Below are positions 33,891-41,803 of a stretch of DNA of 64,000 bases, in pieces; within the stretch, counting starts at the first letter, position 1, and every line of letters begins with the position of its first letter. Source of the DNA: Gammaproteobacteria bacterium. Lineage in GTDB: Bacteria; Pseudomonadota; Gammaproteobacteria; Steroidobacterales; Woeseiaceae. The notes under the pieces are model-generated. The model saw only the letters and a program-made list of their open reading frames with translations. It was not told where the DNA came from and searched no databases. The stretch covers positions 62,001 through 126,000 of the forward strand of contig JAACFB010000003.1 in NCBI GenBank assembly GCA_009937615.1, read 5' to 3'. Position numbers and translations under genes: made by a program.

Positions 33891-35425
33891 GTCGTTCCTC
33901 TGGCAACGGACCGTTTGCCGCCTGTTTTACCGACAGGTTTTTTGCGCGGCCCCGCTTTAGGCTGGTGCGCGGCCTTCCTGGCTCCGCGTTTCGATGTGGC
34001 TTTCGCCGGCGCCGCTTTCTTTCGCGAAGCAACTTCAAGCTCCGCGAACGATTCCTCGAGAAGTTCAGCGTAGTGTGCCGGGTCGGGCATCATGACACGG
34101 CAGCAGGTCACGCCGATATTCAATTCTCCGCAATAGCTTCCGACCGCGTGGAACAGACCGTTGCCGTCGGCGCAGGGGCCGAGACCCCAGCCGCGAATAT
34201 GCTTGGCGCCGTTGCTGTAAAACGGTACCGGGCTGCCGGGTACATTCGTAATCACGGTGTTGAAACTCGGTGTAACGAAGTTGGCCAAACCCTGTTCCGC
34301 AGCAACCCGTGATCCGAGTATCCCGAGTTCCATTGGAATGAAATCCGCCATCGCCATCATTGACTTGGCACCGATGGCGTTGGTGTACTCCTTCGCCTCC
34401 CGGGTCGACGCGCATATCGCCTGCAGGCGCTCCCGTGGATCGGCAATATCGGTGTGCAGTGGCACAGACATGGACACAACCTGATTACCGCCAACCGCGG
34501 CTACGCTTGGGTCGCGGACGTTGATCGGGCACATGCTTACAAGGCTGATGTCCGGAAGTTCGTCTTTCTCCAGCAAATACTTGCGTAACGCGCCTGCACA
34601 GATCGCGAGTACGGCGTCATTGACCGTGCCGCCTGCGTCGTTTTTGATCTGTTTGATCTTTTCCAGCGGGAACGTAACGCCCTCGAAAACCCGGTGTGGT
34701 GATACGGTCCCGTTGAAGCGCGTACGCGGCACGCTCGGCGGCAGGGTCAGGGCGCCGCTGATCGCCGCTTCAATCGCCTTGGTCCAGGTGGGAACCGATT
34801 CTTGCAGGAACTCGAGATAGCGCAGTGGCCGTGTGACGCTGTGCTCGATTGCCATGGCCGTTAACTCGAACGCCGATGGCACGCTGTCAGCCTGCCACTG
34901 TTCCGCGCCTTCGATCTGGCGAACTTCAGGCGTCGGGTCGCAGAGGGCGGTGGCGATGGCCTGGCTTGACGCACCGTCGATTGCTGCATGATGTATCTTC
35001 GCAAACAGCGCAAAACACCCCGGCGGAATGCCTGCTACATTATCGAGTCCCTCGATGACGTAAAGCTCCCAAAGTGGCCGTGCACGATCCAGCGTACGCG
35101 CATGCAGCCGGGCAATCTGAATACACAATTGCCTCCAGTCGCCGGGCTTGGGCAAGGCGACGTGGCGAATGTGAAACTCCGGGTCGAACGACTCGTCCCG
35201 GACCCAATAGGGGAAGTCGGCATTGAACGGGACCTCGACAAGCCGTTGTCTGAGATAGGGCGCAACGTGGGCCCGTTCCATCACCGTCTGGATAATGCGC
35301 TTGAAACGAACGCTGCCACCGGGGGCGGTTGACGGGTCGAAAATGCCAACCGAGGCAATATGCATGGGTGCATTCGGTGTTTCCATGAACAGGAATGCAG
35401 CATCAAGTCCGCTTGTTTGTTGCAT
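33887..35425 (-). CDS. wax ester synthase / diacylglycerol acyltransferase (WS/DGAT) 2
   Basis: 512 aa from the ATG at 35425; an open upstream extension is not conserved in the paralogue. HHAAIDG again falls at residues 145-151, and NDAVLAICAGALRKYL and NVPGSPVPFY are in the C-half. The first 450 residues align closely with WS/DGAT 1 (for example DPSTAPGG, EVPFNADFPYWVRD, LPKPGDWRQL in both). The last 45 residues are a Lys/Ala/Pro-rich tail absent from the other copy, similar in style to the tail of the adjacent phasin, which might tether both to DNA or a granule. It is 120 bp downstream of phasin 2 and overlaps the lipase. Confidence 0.93.
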   Translation of the reverse strand: MQQTSGLDAAFLFMETPNAPMHIASVGIFDPSTAPGGSVRFKRIIQTVMERAHVAPYLRQRLVEVPFNADFPYWVRDESFDPEFHIRHVALPKPGDWRQLCIQIARLHARTLDRARPLWELYVIEGLDNVAGIPPGCFALFAKIHHAAIDGASSQAIATALCDPTPEVRQIEGAEQWQADSVPSAFELTAMAIEHSVTRPLRYLEFLQESVPTWTKAIEAAISGALTLPPSVPRTRFNGTVSPHRVFEGVTFPLEKIKQIKNDAGGTVNDAVLAICAGALRKYLLEKDELPDISLVSMCPINVRDPSVAAVGGNQVVSMSVPLHTDIADPRERLQAICASTREAKEYTNAIGAKSMMAMADFIPMELGILGSRVAAEQGLANFVTPSFNTVITNVPGSPVPFYSNGAKHIRGWGLGPCADGNGLFHAVGSYCGELNIGVTCCRVMMPDPAHYAELLEESFAELEVASRKKAAPAKATSKRGARKAAHQPKAGPRKKPVGKTGGKRSVARGTT

Positions 35426-35545
35426 ATCTCGCCCGCGTCCACCAACCAAATCAGTATAAAAAGCGCATATCGGGCGCCTGGTCAAGGCCGCTATGCGCTG
35501 CTGACAGGCCGCCGTGGCGCCAGGCCTGTCAGCCCGTGTGCAAAC

Positions 35546-36061
35546 TCAGGCGGCTTTCTTGGCCTCCGGAGCCGTTTTGGCTTTCGCGGTCTTCCTGGCC
35601 GGCGGTTTGGCTTTTGCGGTTTTCCTGGCCGGCGCTTTGGCTTTCGCGGTCTTCCTGGCCGGCGCTTTGGCTTTCGCGGTCTTCCTGGCCGGCGGTTTCG
35701 CCTTCGCGGTCTTCTTGACCGGCGGTTTCGCCGTCGGTGCTGCGCTGGCCGGCGTGTATATTGCCTTCAGATTCTCGACCAGGGACTCCCATGACCGGGT
35801 GTTGTCTTCCTGCAAAGCAACGAGTTCCTCACGGACCTTCTCTTCAAAAGCCAGGTTGGCTTCAAAAGCCTGATTGAACGTGCGCGACTCGCGCATTTCC
35901 TTGAAGCTCTCTATACGAGCATCCGCCAGCTCGGTCCACGCCTTGGTATTGCGCCGGAGCAGGCCTTCGTAATATTCGGCCTGAGCCTTCCAGGCGTCGC
36001 CGTAGGCGGCTGCTGCCTGCCCGACGAATTTCCGGATGTTTTCGGATGTTACCTGTGCCAT
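35546..36061 (-). CDS. phasin family protein 2 with Lys/Ala/Pro repeat tail
   Basis: 171 aa. The first 100 residues are a phasin core (NTKAWTELADARIESFKEMRESRTFNQAFEAN...), without membrane spans. Residues about 110-160 are five 10-residue repeats of the type KAPARKTAKA, strongly basic, like the histone H1-like tail of PhaF in Pseudomonas. PhaF binds granules with its core and DNA with its tail to spread granules at cell division; the same is likely here. The tail is much longer than that of phasin 1. The promoter lies in an AT-rich region together with a PhaR-type dyad. Confidence 0.88.
   Translation of the reverse strand: MAQVTSENIRKFVGQAAAAYGDAWKAQAEYYEGLLRRNTKAWTELADARIESFKEMRESRTFNQAFEANLAFEEKVREELVALQEDNTRSWESLVENLKAIYTPASAAPTAKPPVKKTAKAKPPARKTAKAKAPARKTAKAKAPARKTAKAKPPARKTAKAKTAPEAKKAA
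35581..35730 (-). repeat. five 30-bp tandem repeats in the phasin 2 tail
   Basis: Units start at 35581, 35611, 35641, 35671 and 35701 and share the core CTTCCTGGCCGGCG with a few changes. Each encodes a decapeptide of the KxPARKTAKA type. Such coding repeats can vary in number by slippage. Confidence 0.9.
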
Positions 36062-36103
36062 TGTCTCCTCTCCTGTTTTTTGCGGTGCAAAATATCTATA
36101 ATC

Positions 36104-36131
36104 AATCTATCAGATAATCTTCCAATGTCAA
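36104..36131 (-). promoter_or_regulatory. sigma-70-type promoter of phasin 2
   Basis: Reading leftward, TTGACA (36131 to 36126) and TAGATT (36109 to 36104) are separated by 16 bp. Transcription would start near 36097, about 36 nt before the phasin 2 ATG. Confidence 0.6.
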
Positions 36132-36137
36132 GGTTTT

Positions 36138-36167
36138 TTTGCAATCGCAAATTATTGTTTATATAAT
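36138..36167 (+). promoter_or_regulatory. PhaR-type operator overlapping the phaR promoter
   Basis: The dyad TTTGC-AATC-GCAAA at 36138-36151 has the TGC-N4-GCA layout reported for PhaR of Paracoccus and relatives. It overlaps the -35 box TTGCAA (36139-36144) of a rightward promoter whose -10 is TATAAT (36162-36167, 17-bp spacing), and lies 6 bp upstream of the phasin 2 -35. One operator could thus repress phaR and adjust phasin 2. A second TGCAGTGCA element is at 36207-36215. Confidence 0.6.
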
Positions 36168-36279
36168 AAATACAGGTAGATAAGTATAAATACATAGAGA
36201 GTTTTATGCAGTGCACTTATTTTTTGCCAGGCACGCGGCCGGCCGCCGGCCCGGGGCCTGAACGACCGGGAGGGTCGCC

Positions 36280-36789
36280 ATGAGGTTGCTCAAGAAATAC
36301 CCGAACCGACGCATCTACGACGCCGAAACCAGCAGCTTCGTGTCCTTGCCGGAAATTCGCAAGATGATCATCGACCGGCAATCGATACGCGTCGTGCACT
36401 CGAAAACCGGCAAAGACCTCACGCGCAGCGTGCTGCTCCAGATCATTACCGAGATGGAGACCGAGGGTCACGAATCCCTGCTCACGAACCGGATTCTCGA
36501 GGAGCTGATCCGCTTTTACGGCGACAAGATCGTGGCGATGATCGGGCCGTACATCGAGCAGCAGATTCTGCAGTCGCTTGCGGCCCAGGACCGGATGCGG
36601 GATCAGCTGACGAAAGTGTTTACCCAGCCGTATCCCACCCCGGACCAGGCGATCAGGCAAATGCTGGAGCAGTACCAGAAGCTGACGGGGCAGCATGTCC
36701 CCGGCGCCGGTCAGAATGAAAATGATGTGCCGGCCGCTGAAAACCCGGATGACGCGCCGGAGCAGAAGGAGCCGCCGAAAGACGCCTGA
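36280..36789 (+). CDS. phaR: polyhydroxyalkanoate synthesis repressor
   Basis: 169 aa. The first half is the PHA-accumulation regulator DNA-binding domain: LKKYPNRRIYDAETSSFVSLPEIRKMI, nearly the family consensus, then SVLLQIITEMETEGHESLLTNRILEELIRFYG. The C-terminal half (QYQKLTGQHVPGAG...) is variable in the family. PhaR senses free PHA polymer and, when granules are absent, represses phasin genes and its own. Here it is divergent from phasin 2 with a matching dyad between them. No PHA synthase gene is in the window; storage enzymes nearby are WS/DGATs, so PhaR may here answer to lipid droplets or to a distant phaC. Confidence 0.93.
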   Translation: MRLLKKYPNRRIYDAETSSFVSLPEIRKMIIDRQSIRVVHSKTGKDLTRSVLLQIITEMETEGHESLLTNRILEELIRFYGDKIVAMIGPYIEQQILQSLAAQDRMRDQLTKVFTQPYPTPDQAIRQMLEQYQKLTGQHVPGAGQNENDVPAAENPDDAPEQKEPPKDA

Positions 36790-36812
36790 GCTTCCTTGCC
36801 GCAGTCGATCGA

Positions 36813-36828
36813 TGTCGCGCGAGTGACA
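36813..36828. promoter_or_regulatory. Crp-type dyad, site 8
   Basis: TGTCGCGCGAGTGACA, exact match to TGTCnC-N4-GnGACA, 79 bp upstream of the acyl-CoA dehydrogenase operon that starts at 36908. The hexamer at the standard distance (36850-36855) is CAAGGT, a weak -10 box. Confidence 0.55.
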
Positions 36829-36907
36829 GACAAAAGGGGCTGTTCGGTTCAAGGTTGGGATCTTCAACCGAAAATCCCGTCACGAGACCGTTCCGGAGGA
36901 TGCCAAG

Positions 36908-38083
36908 GTGTCAGACGCCGACACATTTCGACAAGAGACCCGCGCCTGGCTGGAAGAGAATTGCCCGGCCTCGATGCGACGGGCGGTCAAGTCCGATAAG
37001 GACCAGTGCTGGGGCGGGCGCAACTGGGTGTTCGAGAGTGAGGACCAGAAAATCTGGCTCGAACGCATGGCCGAGCGCGGCTGGACCGCGCCGCAATGGC
37101 CGGTCGAGTATGGCGGTGGAGGTCTGTCCAGGCAGGAAGCCAAGATTCTGCAAGAAGAGATGGCGAGCATCGTTGCGCGGCGACCGCTCGAGAGTTTCGG
37201 CATCGACATGCTCGGTCCCGCGCTATTCAAATTCGCGAGCGAAGAGCAAAAGCAGCGATTTATCCCGCCGATCGTTCGCGGCGAGATTCGCTGGTGCCAG
37301 GGCTATAGTGAACCCAATGCCGGCTCCGACCTGGCCAGCCTGCAGACCCGCGCAGACGATCAGGGCGATCACTATCTCGTCAACGGCTCGAAGATATGGA
37401 CGTCCTATGCGGACAAGTCGGACTGGATCTTTTGCCTGGTGCGCACTGATTTCGACGCACCGAAACACCAGGGCATCAGTTTCCTGTTGTTCGATATGGC
37501 GTCGCCGGGCGTCTCCACGAATCCGATCAAACTGATCAGTGGCAACTCGCCGTTTTGCGAAACGGTTTTCGAGAACGTCAGAGTTCCCAAGGAGAACCTG
37601 GTCGGCGAGCTGAACAAGGGCTGGGATATTGCCAAGTATCTGCTGACGCACGAGCGCCAGATGATCGGCGGATTCGGCCTGTCCAGAGCGGGTTCGAAAT
37701 CGACCGGCCGGACCGCGGCGCAGGTGATCGGAACCAGCGATGGGCGCCTTGCCGACGGCGGGCTTAGAGCCGATATTGCCGCGTTCGAGATCGACGAGAT
37801 GGCATTTGCACTGACGGTGGAGCGAGTTGTCGATGAAGCGAAGGCCGGGCAGGGCACGGGCGCGGCCTCGTCCGTGCTGAAACTGTACGGCACCGAGCTC
37901 AATAAGCTTCGCAACGAGCTATTGATGTCGATAGGCGGTAGCGGTGCGCTGCCCTGGGGCAGCGAGGAAAATGCCACGTTGGCACAGCACTGGCTGCGCA
38001 GCAAAGGCAACTCCATCGAGGGGGGTAGCTCGGAAATCCAGCTGAACATTATTGCGAAACGAATTCTCGGCCTGCCGGCCTGA
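36908..38083 (+). CDS. acyl-CoA dehydrogenase, catalytic subunit of a pair
   Basis: 391 aa from a GTG start with GGAGGA nearby. Landmarks: WPVEYGGGGLSRQEA, CQGYSEPNAGSDLASLQT (FAD loop), LVNGSKIWTSYA and the C-terminal SIEGGSSEIQLNIIAKRILGLP, where the Glu of IEGG is the usual catalytic base. Directly followed by a second, non-canonical ACAD. Such side-by-side pairs form alpha2beta2 enzymes in steroid side-chain degradation (ChsE1-E2, FadE28-29 of Mycobacterium), where one subunit supplies the base. It opens a six-gene operon with ligase, decarboxylase-like, dehydrogenase and SDR. Confidence 0.9.
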   Translation: MSDADTFRQETRAWLEENCPASMRRAVKSDKDQCWGGRNWVFESEDQKIWLERMAERGWTAPQWPVEYGGGGLSRQEAKILQEEMASIVARRPLESFGIDMLGPALFKFASEEQKQRFIPPIVRGEIRWCQGYSEPNAGSDLASLQTRADDQGDHYLVNGSKIWTSYADKSDWIFCLVRTDFDAPKHQGISFLLFDMASPGVSTNPIKLISGNSPFCETVFENVRVPKENLVGELNKGWDIAKYLLTHERQMIGGFGLSRAGSKSTGRTAAQVIGTSDGRLADGGLRADIAAFEIDEMAFALTVERVVDEAKAGQGTGAASSVLKLYGTELNKLRNELLMSIGGSGALPWGSEENATLAQHWLRSKGNSIEGGSSEIQLNIIAKRILGLPA

Positions 38084-38110
38084 GTCACGGGTGAGAACAG
38101 GGAGTACAGC

Positions 38111-39244
38111 ATGGCCTTGGTACTGAACGAAGAGCAGCAGATGCTCCGCGACTCGGCGAAGTCTTTTATCCAGGAGAGTTCACCCGTCAGTTTGTTGCGC
38201 GAGCTGCGCGACCGTGGCGAGGAATGGTCACCCGAACTGTGGGGCGGAATGGCCGATATGGGATGGACCGGTATTGCTATCCCGGAGGAGCATGGCGGGC
38301 TTGAGTTTGGGTACGTCGGTGCAGGGCTTGTATTCGAGGAGTGCGGCCGGACGCTTGCGTCATCACCGCTACTGTCATCATCGTTCGTCTGTTCCGCGCT
38401 CATCGCCGAGCTCGGCGATGATGAGCAAAAGGCCGCGTTACTGCCGGCGATCGCCAGCGGCGAAACGATATGGGCGCTGGCGCTCAGTGAAACAGATCGG
38501 TTCGACCCTGCGGCAACAGCGTTGACGGCAGCCGCCGATGACGAAGGGTACCTGCTCAGTGGAAACAAGCTGCACGTAGCTGACGGGGCCATCGCAAACA
38601 AGCTGATCGTCGTAGCCAGGACCGATGCCGAGCCAGGGACTGAAAGCGGTCTCTCGGTGTTCATCGTGGACAGAGACGCCAAAGGTCTCTCTATCGCCGC
38701 TTCGCCTAACCTCGATACGCGCCTCGTCGCCAAGCTGCAATTCGATTCCGTGCGAGTGGCCGCCGCCGACCGGCTCGGCGATGCCGGGGCAGCGTGGCGC
38801 GCGCTGGAGCGGGCGCTGGACATAGGCGCTGTTCTCTCGGCGGCGGAATTGCTGGGTATCTCCCAGGAAGCCTTCGAACGGACACTGGGATACCTCAGGG
38901 AGCGCAAGCAGTTCGGTGTTCCGGTCGGGAGTTTCCAGGCCCTGCAGCATCGGGCAGCGCAGCTTTTTTGCGAGCTCGAGCTGTGCAGGTCCGCGGTTCT
39001 CAAAGCGCTGCAGGCCATTGACGCAAATGCGCCCGAGCGATCGCGGCTCGCGAGCATGGCCAAGGCGAAGATGGCAAGGACGGCCAAGCTTGCTGTCAAC
39101 GAAGCCGTGCAAATGCACGGCGGCATCGGCATGACCGATGAATTCGACATCGGCTTTTTCATGAAGCGCGCGGCGGCGGCGAGCCAGGAATACGGCGATT
39201 ATTACTACCATGCCGATCGCTTCGGCCGCCTCGGCGGGTACTAG
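38111..39244 (+). CDS. acyl-CoA dehydrogenase, non-catalytic partner subunit
   Basis: 377 aa. The fold is that of an ACAD (FIQESSPVSLLRELRDRG, GWTGIAIPEEHGGLEFG, ALSETDRFDPAA in place of the T/S-E loop, RKQFGVPVGSFQALQHRAAQ, AVQMHGGIGMTDEFDIGFFMKRA). At the C-terminus, where a catalytic subunit would have the EGTS-type segment, it has YGDYYYHADRFGRLGGY, so no catalytic Glu is visible there. I infer that it pairs with the upstream ACAD in a heteromeric dehydrogenase, giving a wider active site for a bulky CoA ester. It begins 27 bp after the first gene. Confidence 0.85.
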   Translation: MALVLNEEQQMLRDSAKSFIQESSPVSLLRELRDRGEEWSPELWGGMADMGWTGIAIPEEHGGLEFGYVGAGLVFEECGRTLASSPLLSSSFVCSALIAELGDDEQKAALLPAIASGETIWALALSETDRFDPAATALTAAADDEGYLLSGNKLHVADGAIANKLIVVARTDAEPGTESGLSVFIVDRDAKGLSIAASPNLDTRLVAKLQFDSVRVAAADRLGDAGAAWRALERALDIGAVLSAAELLGISQEAFERTLGYLRERKQFGVPVGSFQALQHRAAQLFCELELCRSAVLKALQAIDANAPERSRLASMAKAKMARTAKLAVNEAVQMHGGIGMTDEFDIGFFMKRAAAASQEYGDYYYHADRFGRLGGY

Positions 39245-39247
39245 ACC

Positions 39248-40945
39248 GTGCGCTACCCCGAGGTCGACGCGGCCGTCGCTGGCATCACCGGCGAAGGCGG
39301 CCCGTTCCCGCTGGTTACGGCGACAGTCAACGGCGAAACGCGGCAGGTTTTCGGCGGCCTGCCGGGGAACCTGCGCGACTACTATGGGCTGATCGCGAAC
39401 CACGGTGACAAGGACTGCATCGTTGACGCAGAGCGACGTTTTTCCTTTGCGGAAGTGTTGCGTCAAACGGCGGCGCTGAGCGCGGCGCTCTCGGAACGCT
39501 GTGGCGTGCAAAAAGGTGACCGTGTCGCGATCGCGATGCGTAACTCGCCCGAATGGTGCATCAGTTTCATGGCGATAACGTCGATCGGCGCGGTGGCCGT
39601 GCCGATGAATTCCTGGTGGCAGGGTGAGGAGCTGGCCTACGGTCTGCAGGACTGCGAGGCGAAGCTGATTATTCTGGACGGCACCCGCTACGCCCGGCTG
39701 GCGGACTGGCTTCCAGGTTCGGGCCTGTCGGTGATCGGCATGGGCAACGACAAAGTGGCGCTGCCCGCTCATGTCGATCGGCTCGAAAGCCTGCTGGCCG
39801 GCACCGGGAATCCGGATGTTCCGGCCGTCGAAATCGATCCCGAGGACCCGGCGCTCATTCTCTATACGTCCGGCAGCACCGGCAGACCGCGTGGCGTGCT
39901 GTCGACGCAACGGAACGTGCTCTCGGCCATAGGCACCTGGCTGGTCGCGGTGACCGCGGTAGGTGTCGTCGAGGGGACCATCGGCCAGGAGCCCGAGATA
40001 CAGCCTGCAATCCTGCTGACCGTGCCGCTGTTCCACGTATCCGGTCTCAACAACATGCTCCTGCTGTCGCTCGCCTGGGGCCGCAAGATCGTCATGATGC
40101 ACAAGTGGGATATCGATGCGGCGCTGGAGCTGCTGCAGGCCGAGCGCATAACGCATTTTAACGGCGTGCCGACAATGTCGATGGAGCTCGTCAACCACCC
40201 GCGGCTCGACGAGTATGACCTGTCGGCGCTCGTCGACATCGGCTCCGGTGGCGCCGCGCGCCCGTCGGAGCAGGTGGCCAGGATTATGAAGCGCTTTCCC
40301 GGCGCGTGGGCCTCCGAGGGCTACGGACTGACTGAAACGAATGCCATAGGCTGTGTCATCGGCCGGGAAGACTACGTGGAAAGACCGGAGTCCGTCGGCC
40401 GACCCACGGCCCCACTCGTCGAAATTCGCATCATCGATGCGGCCGGCAATACCCTCCCACAGGGACAGCACGGCGAACTTTGCATTCGGTCGCCGGCGGT
40501 TGCGACCGGGTATTGGAAGCAGCCGGAAGCCACGGCCGAAGTTTTCCGCGACGGCTGGTTCCACACGGGAGATGTCGGATACGTCGATGACGAGGGATTC
40601 ATCTACATTGTCGATCGGCTCAAGAGCATCATCATTCGCGGCGGCGAAAACATCGGCTGTCCCGAAGTCGAAGAAGCGATGTACGCCCATCCGGACGTTG
40701 TCGAGGCGGCAGTTTTTGCGCTGCCCGACGAACGGCTCGGCGAGATCGTCGGTGCGGCCGTTTCGGCGCGGGCGGGCAGCAGCCTCGATGCGGAACAGCT
40801 GCAGGCGTTCCTGGCAGATCATCTTGCCGCGTTCAAGGTGCCGCAGCACATCTGGTTCGTCGCTGGCAGCCTGCCGCGAATCGCATCGGGAAAAATCGAC
40901 AAGCAGAGAATTCGCAGCGATTTCATTGAACGTTTGGGACTGTAA
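39248..40945 (+). CDS. acyl-CoA synthetase, class I adenylate-forming
   Basis: 565 aa from a GTG start 3 bp after the previous stop. Motifs: LILYTSGSTGRPRGVLSTQRN (P-loop), EGYGLTETNAIG, TGDVGYVDDEGFIYIVDRLKSIIIRGGENI (hinge) and the catalytic Lys in RIASGKIDKQRIRS. It differs from the fadD-like ligase at 21172 in a longer N-terminal part and overall sequence and is closer to ligases for cyclic, branched or aromatic acids. It should activate the substrate acid, or a degradation product of it, for the ACAD pair in front. Confidence 0.9.
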   Translation: MRYPEVDAAVAGITGEGGPFPLVTATVNGETRQVFGGLPGNLRDYYGLIANHGDKDCIVDAERRFSFAEVLRQTAALSAALSERCGVQKGDRVAIAMRNSPEWCISFMAITSIGAVAVPMNSWWQGEELAYGLQDCEAKLIILDGTRYARLADWLPGSGLSVIGMGNDKVALPAHVDRLESLLAGTGNPDVPAVEIDPEDPALILYTSGSTGRPRGVLSTQRNVLSAIGTWLVAVTAVGVVEGTIGQEPEIQPAILLTVPLFHVSGLNNMLLLSLAWGRKIVMMHKWDIDAALELLQAERITHFNGVPTMSMELVNHPRLDEYDLSALVDIGSGGAARPSEQVARIMKRFPGAWASEGYGLTETNAIGCVIGREDYVERPESVGRPTAPLVEIRIIDAAGNTLPQGQHGELCIRSPAVATGYWKQPEATAEVFRDGWFHTGDVGYVDDEGFIYIVDRLKSIIIRGGENIGCPEVEEAMYAHPDVVEAAVFALPDERLGEIVGAAVSARAGSSLDAEQLQAFLADHLAAFKVPQHIWFVAGSLPRIASGKIDKQRIRSDFIERLGL

Positions 40946-40974
40946 TTCCGTCGTCCGGGCAGGAGGAGAGAAAC

Positions 40975-41784
40975 GTGTTCGAGTTTGACCCCAAAGCCAG
41001 GTACATGATGCCGGCTCACTTCGGATCCCCGCGTATCGACGGACCACCTTCGGGCTGGTACCACGACGTTACGACGATGATCGTGACGTACGTGACGGAC
41101 CGCGACAAGTTGAGCGCCTATCTGCCGGAGCCGTTTGCGGTTGCGAATGAACCGCTGATTACCGTTATGTATGCCCGCAGTCGAAAGGTCGACTGGTTGG
41201 CGGGGCGTGGCTACAACTTGATCGGCGTGAGTGCGGCGGCTGTCTTTAACGGTGAGCACGACGAGCTCGAAGGCTCGTTTGCCCTGGTCATCTGGGAGAA
41301 CCTTACCGACCCTATCCTCAGCGGCCGGGAGATGACGGGCATACCGAAGATATTTGCAGATATACCGGACCACACGATAGAGGACGGCGAATGGCGTTCC
41401 GGCGCAAGCCATTTCGGCAGCAAGATTGTCGACCTGTCGATTCGAAATCTGCGCGCCCCTTCAGCTGAGGAGATAGCTGCTGCGCAGGCCGCGCGGGAGG
41501 GCAAGGACAACCCGATGGGCTGGCGTTACATACCGGCAGTAGGAGGGTTCGGTGCAGCGCTCAGCGAACCGACGACGTTTCCGTCAGAAGATATCGTTAC
41601 GGAGGCCTATGTCGGCGAAGGCTCGATCGAGTGGCACGAACTCACGTGGGAGCAGAATCCGACCCAGTTTCACATCGTGAATGCGCTCGCGGGTCTGCCA
41701 ATTCTCGAATACCGTTCGGCGTTAGTGACAAAAGGAAGCACCAACCTGTTCATTCCCGAGCGTTGGCCGCGCGCGTTGCGATGA
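40975..41784 (+). CDS. acetoacetate decarboxylase-family protein
   Basis: 269 aa with a GTG start after GGAGGAGAG. The family marks are present: VTYVTDRDKLSAYLPEPF, YNLIGVSAAAVF and the Schiff-base motif REMTGIPKIFADI with Lys125 in place of the catalytic lysine of acetoacetate decarboxylase. Family members remove CO2 from beta-keto acids, or carry out related aldol/hydratase steps. Placed between a CoA ligase and a hydroxyacyl-CoA dehydrogenase, it probably handles a beta-keto acid of the pathway. Glu in the active site (EGS, about residue 99) fits too. The exact substrate is unknown. Confidence 0.82.
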   Translation: MFEFDPKARYMMPAHFGSPRIDGPPSGWYHDVTTMIVTYVTDRDKLSAYLPEPFAVANEPLITVMYARSRKVDWLAGRGYNLIGVSAAAVFNGEHDELEGSFALVIWENLTDPILSGREMTGIPKIFADIPDHTIEDGEWRSGASHFGSKIVDLSIRNLRAPSAEEIAAAQAAREGKDNPMGWRYIPAVGGFGAALSEPTTFPSEDIVTEAYVGEGSIEWHELTWEQNPTQFHIVNALAGLPILEYRSALVTKGSTNLFIPERWPRALR

Positions 41785-41803
41785 GATTCGGACAGCACAG
41801 CGC

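Noticed and set aside
35581-35730. Regular 30-bp repeats that could suggest a CRISPR array
   Set aside because: Units are directly adjacent without unique spacers and encode the phasin tail in frame.
37405-41047. Very long open frames on the minus strand (585 and 869 codons) opposite the acyl-CoA dehydrogenase and ligase genes
   Set aside because: The plus-strand products are clear enzymes with complete motifs; the antisense products are low-complexity and basic or His/Arg-rich, as expected of shadows in GC-rich DNA.
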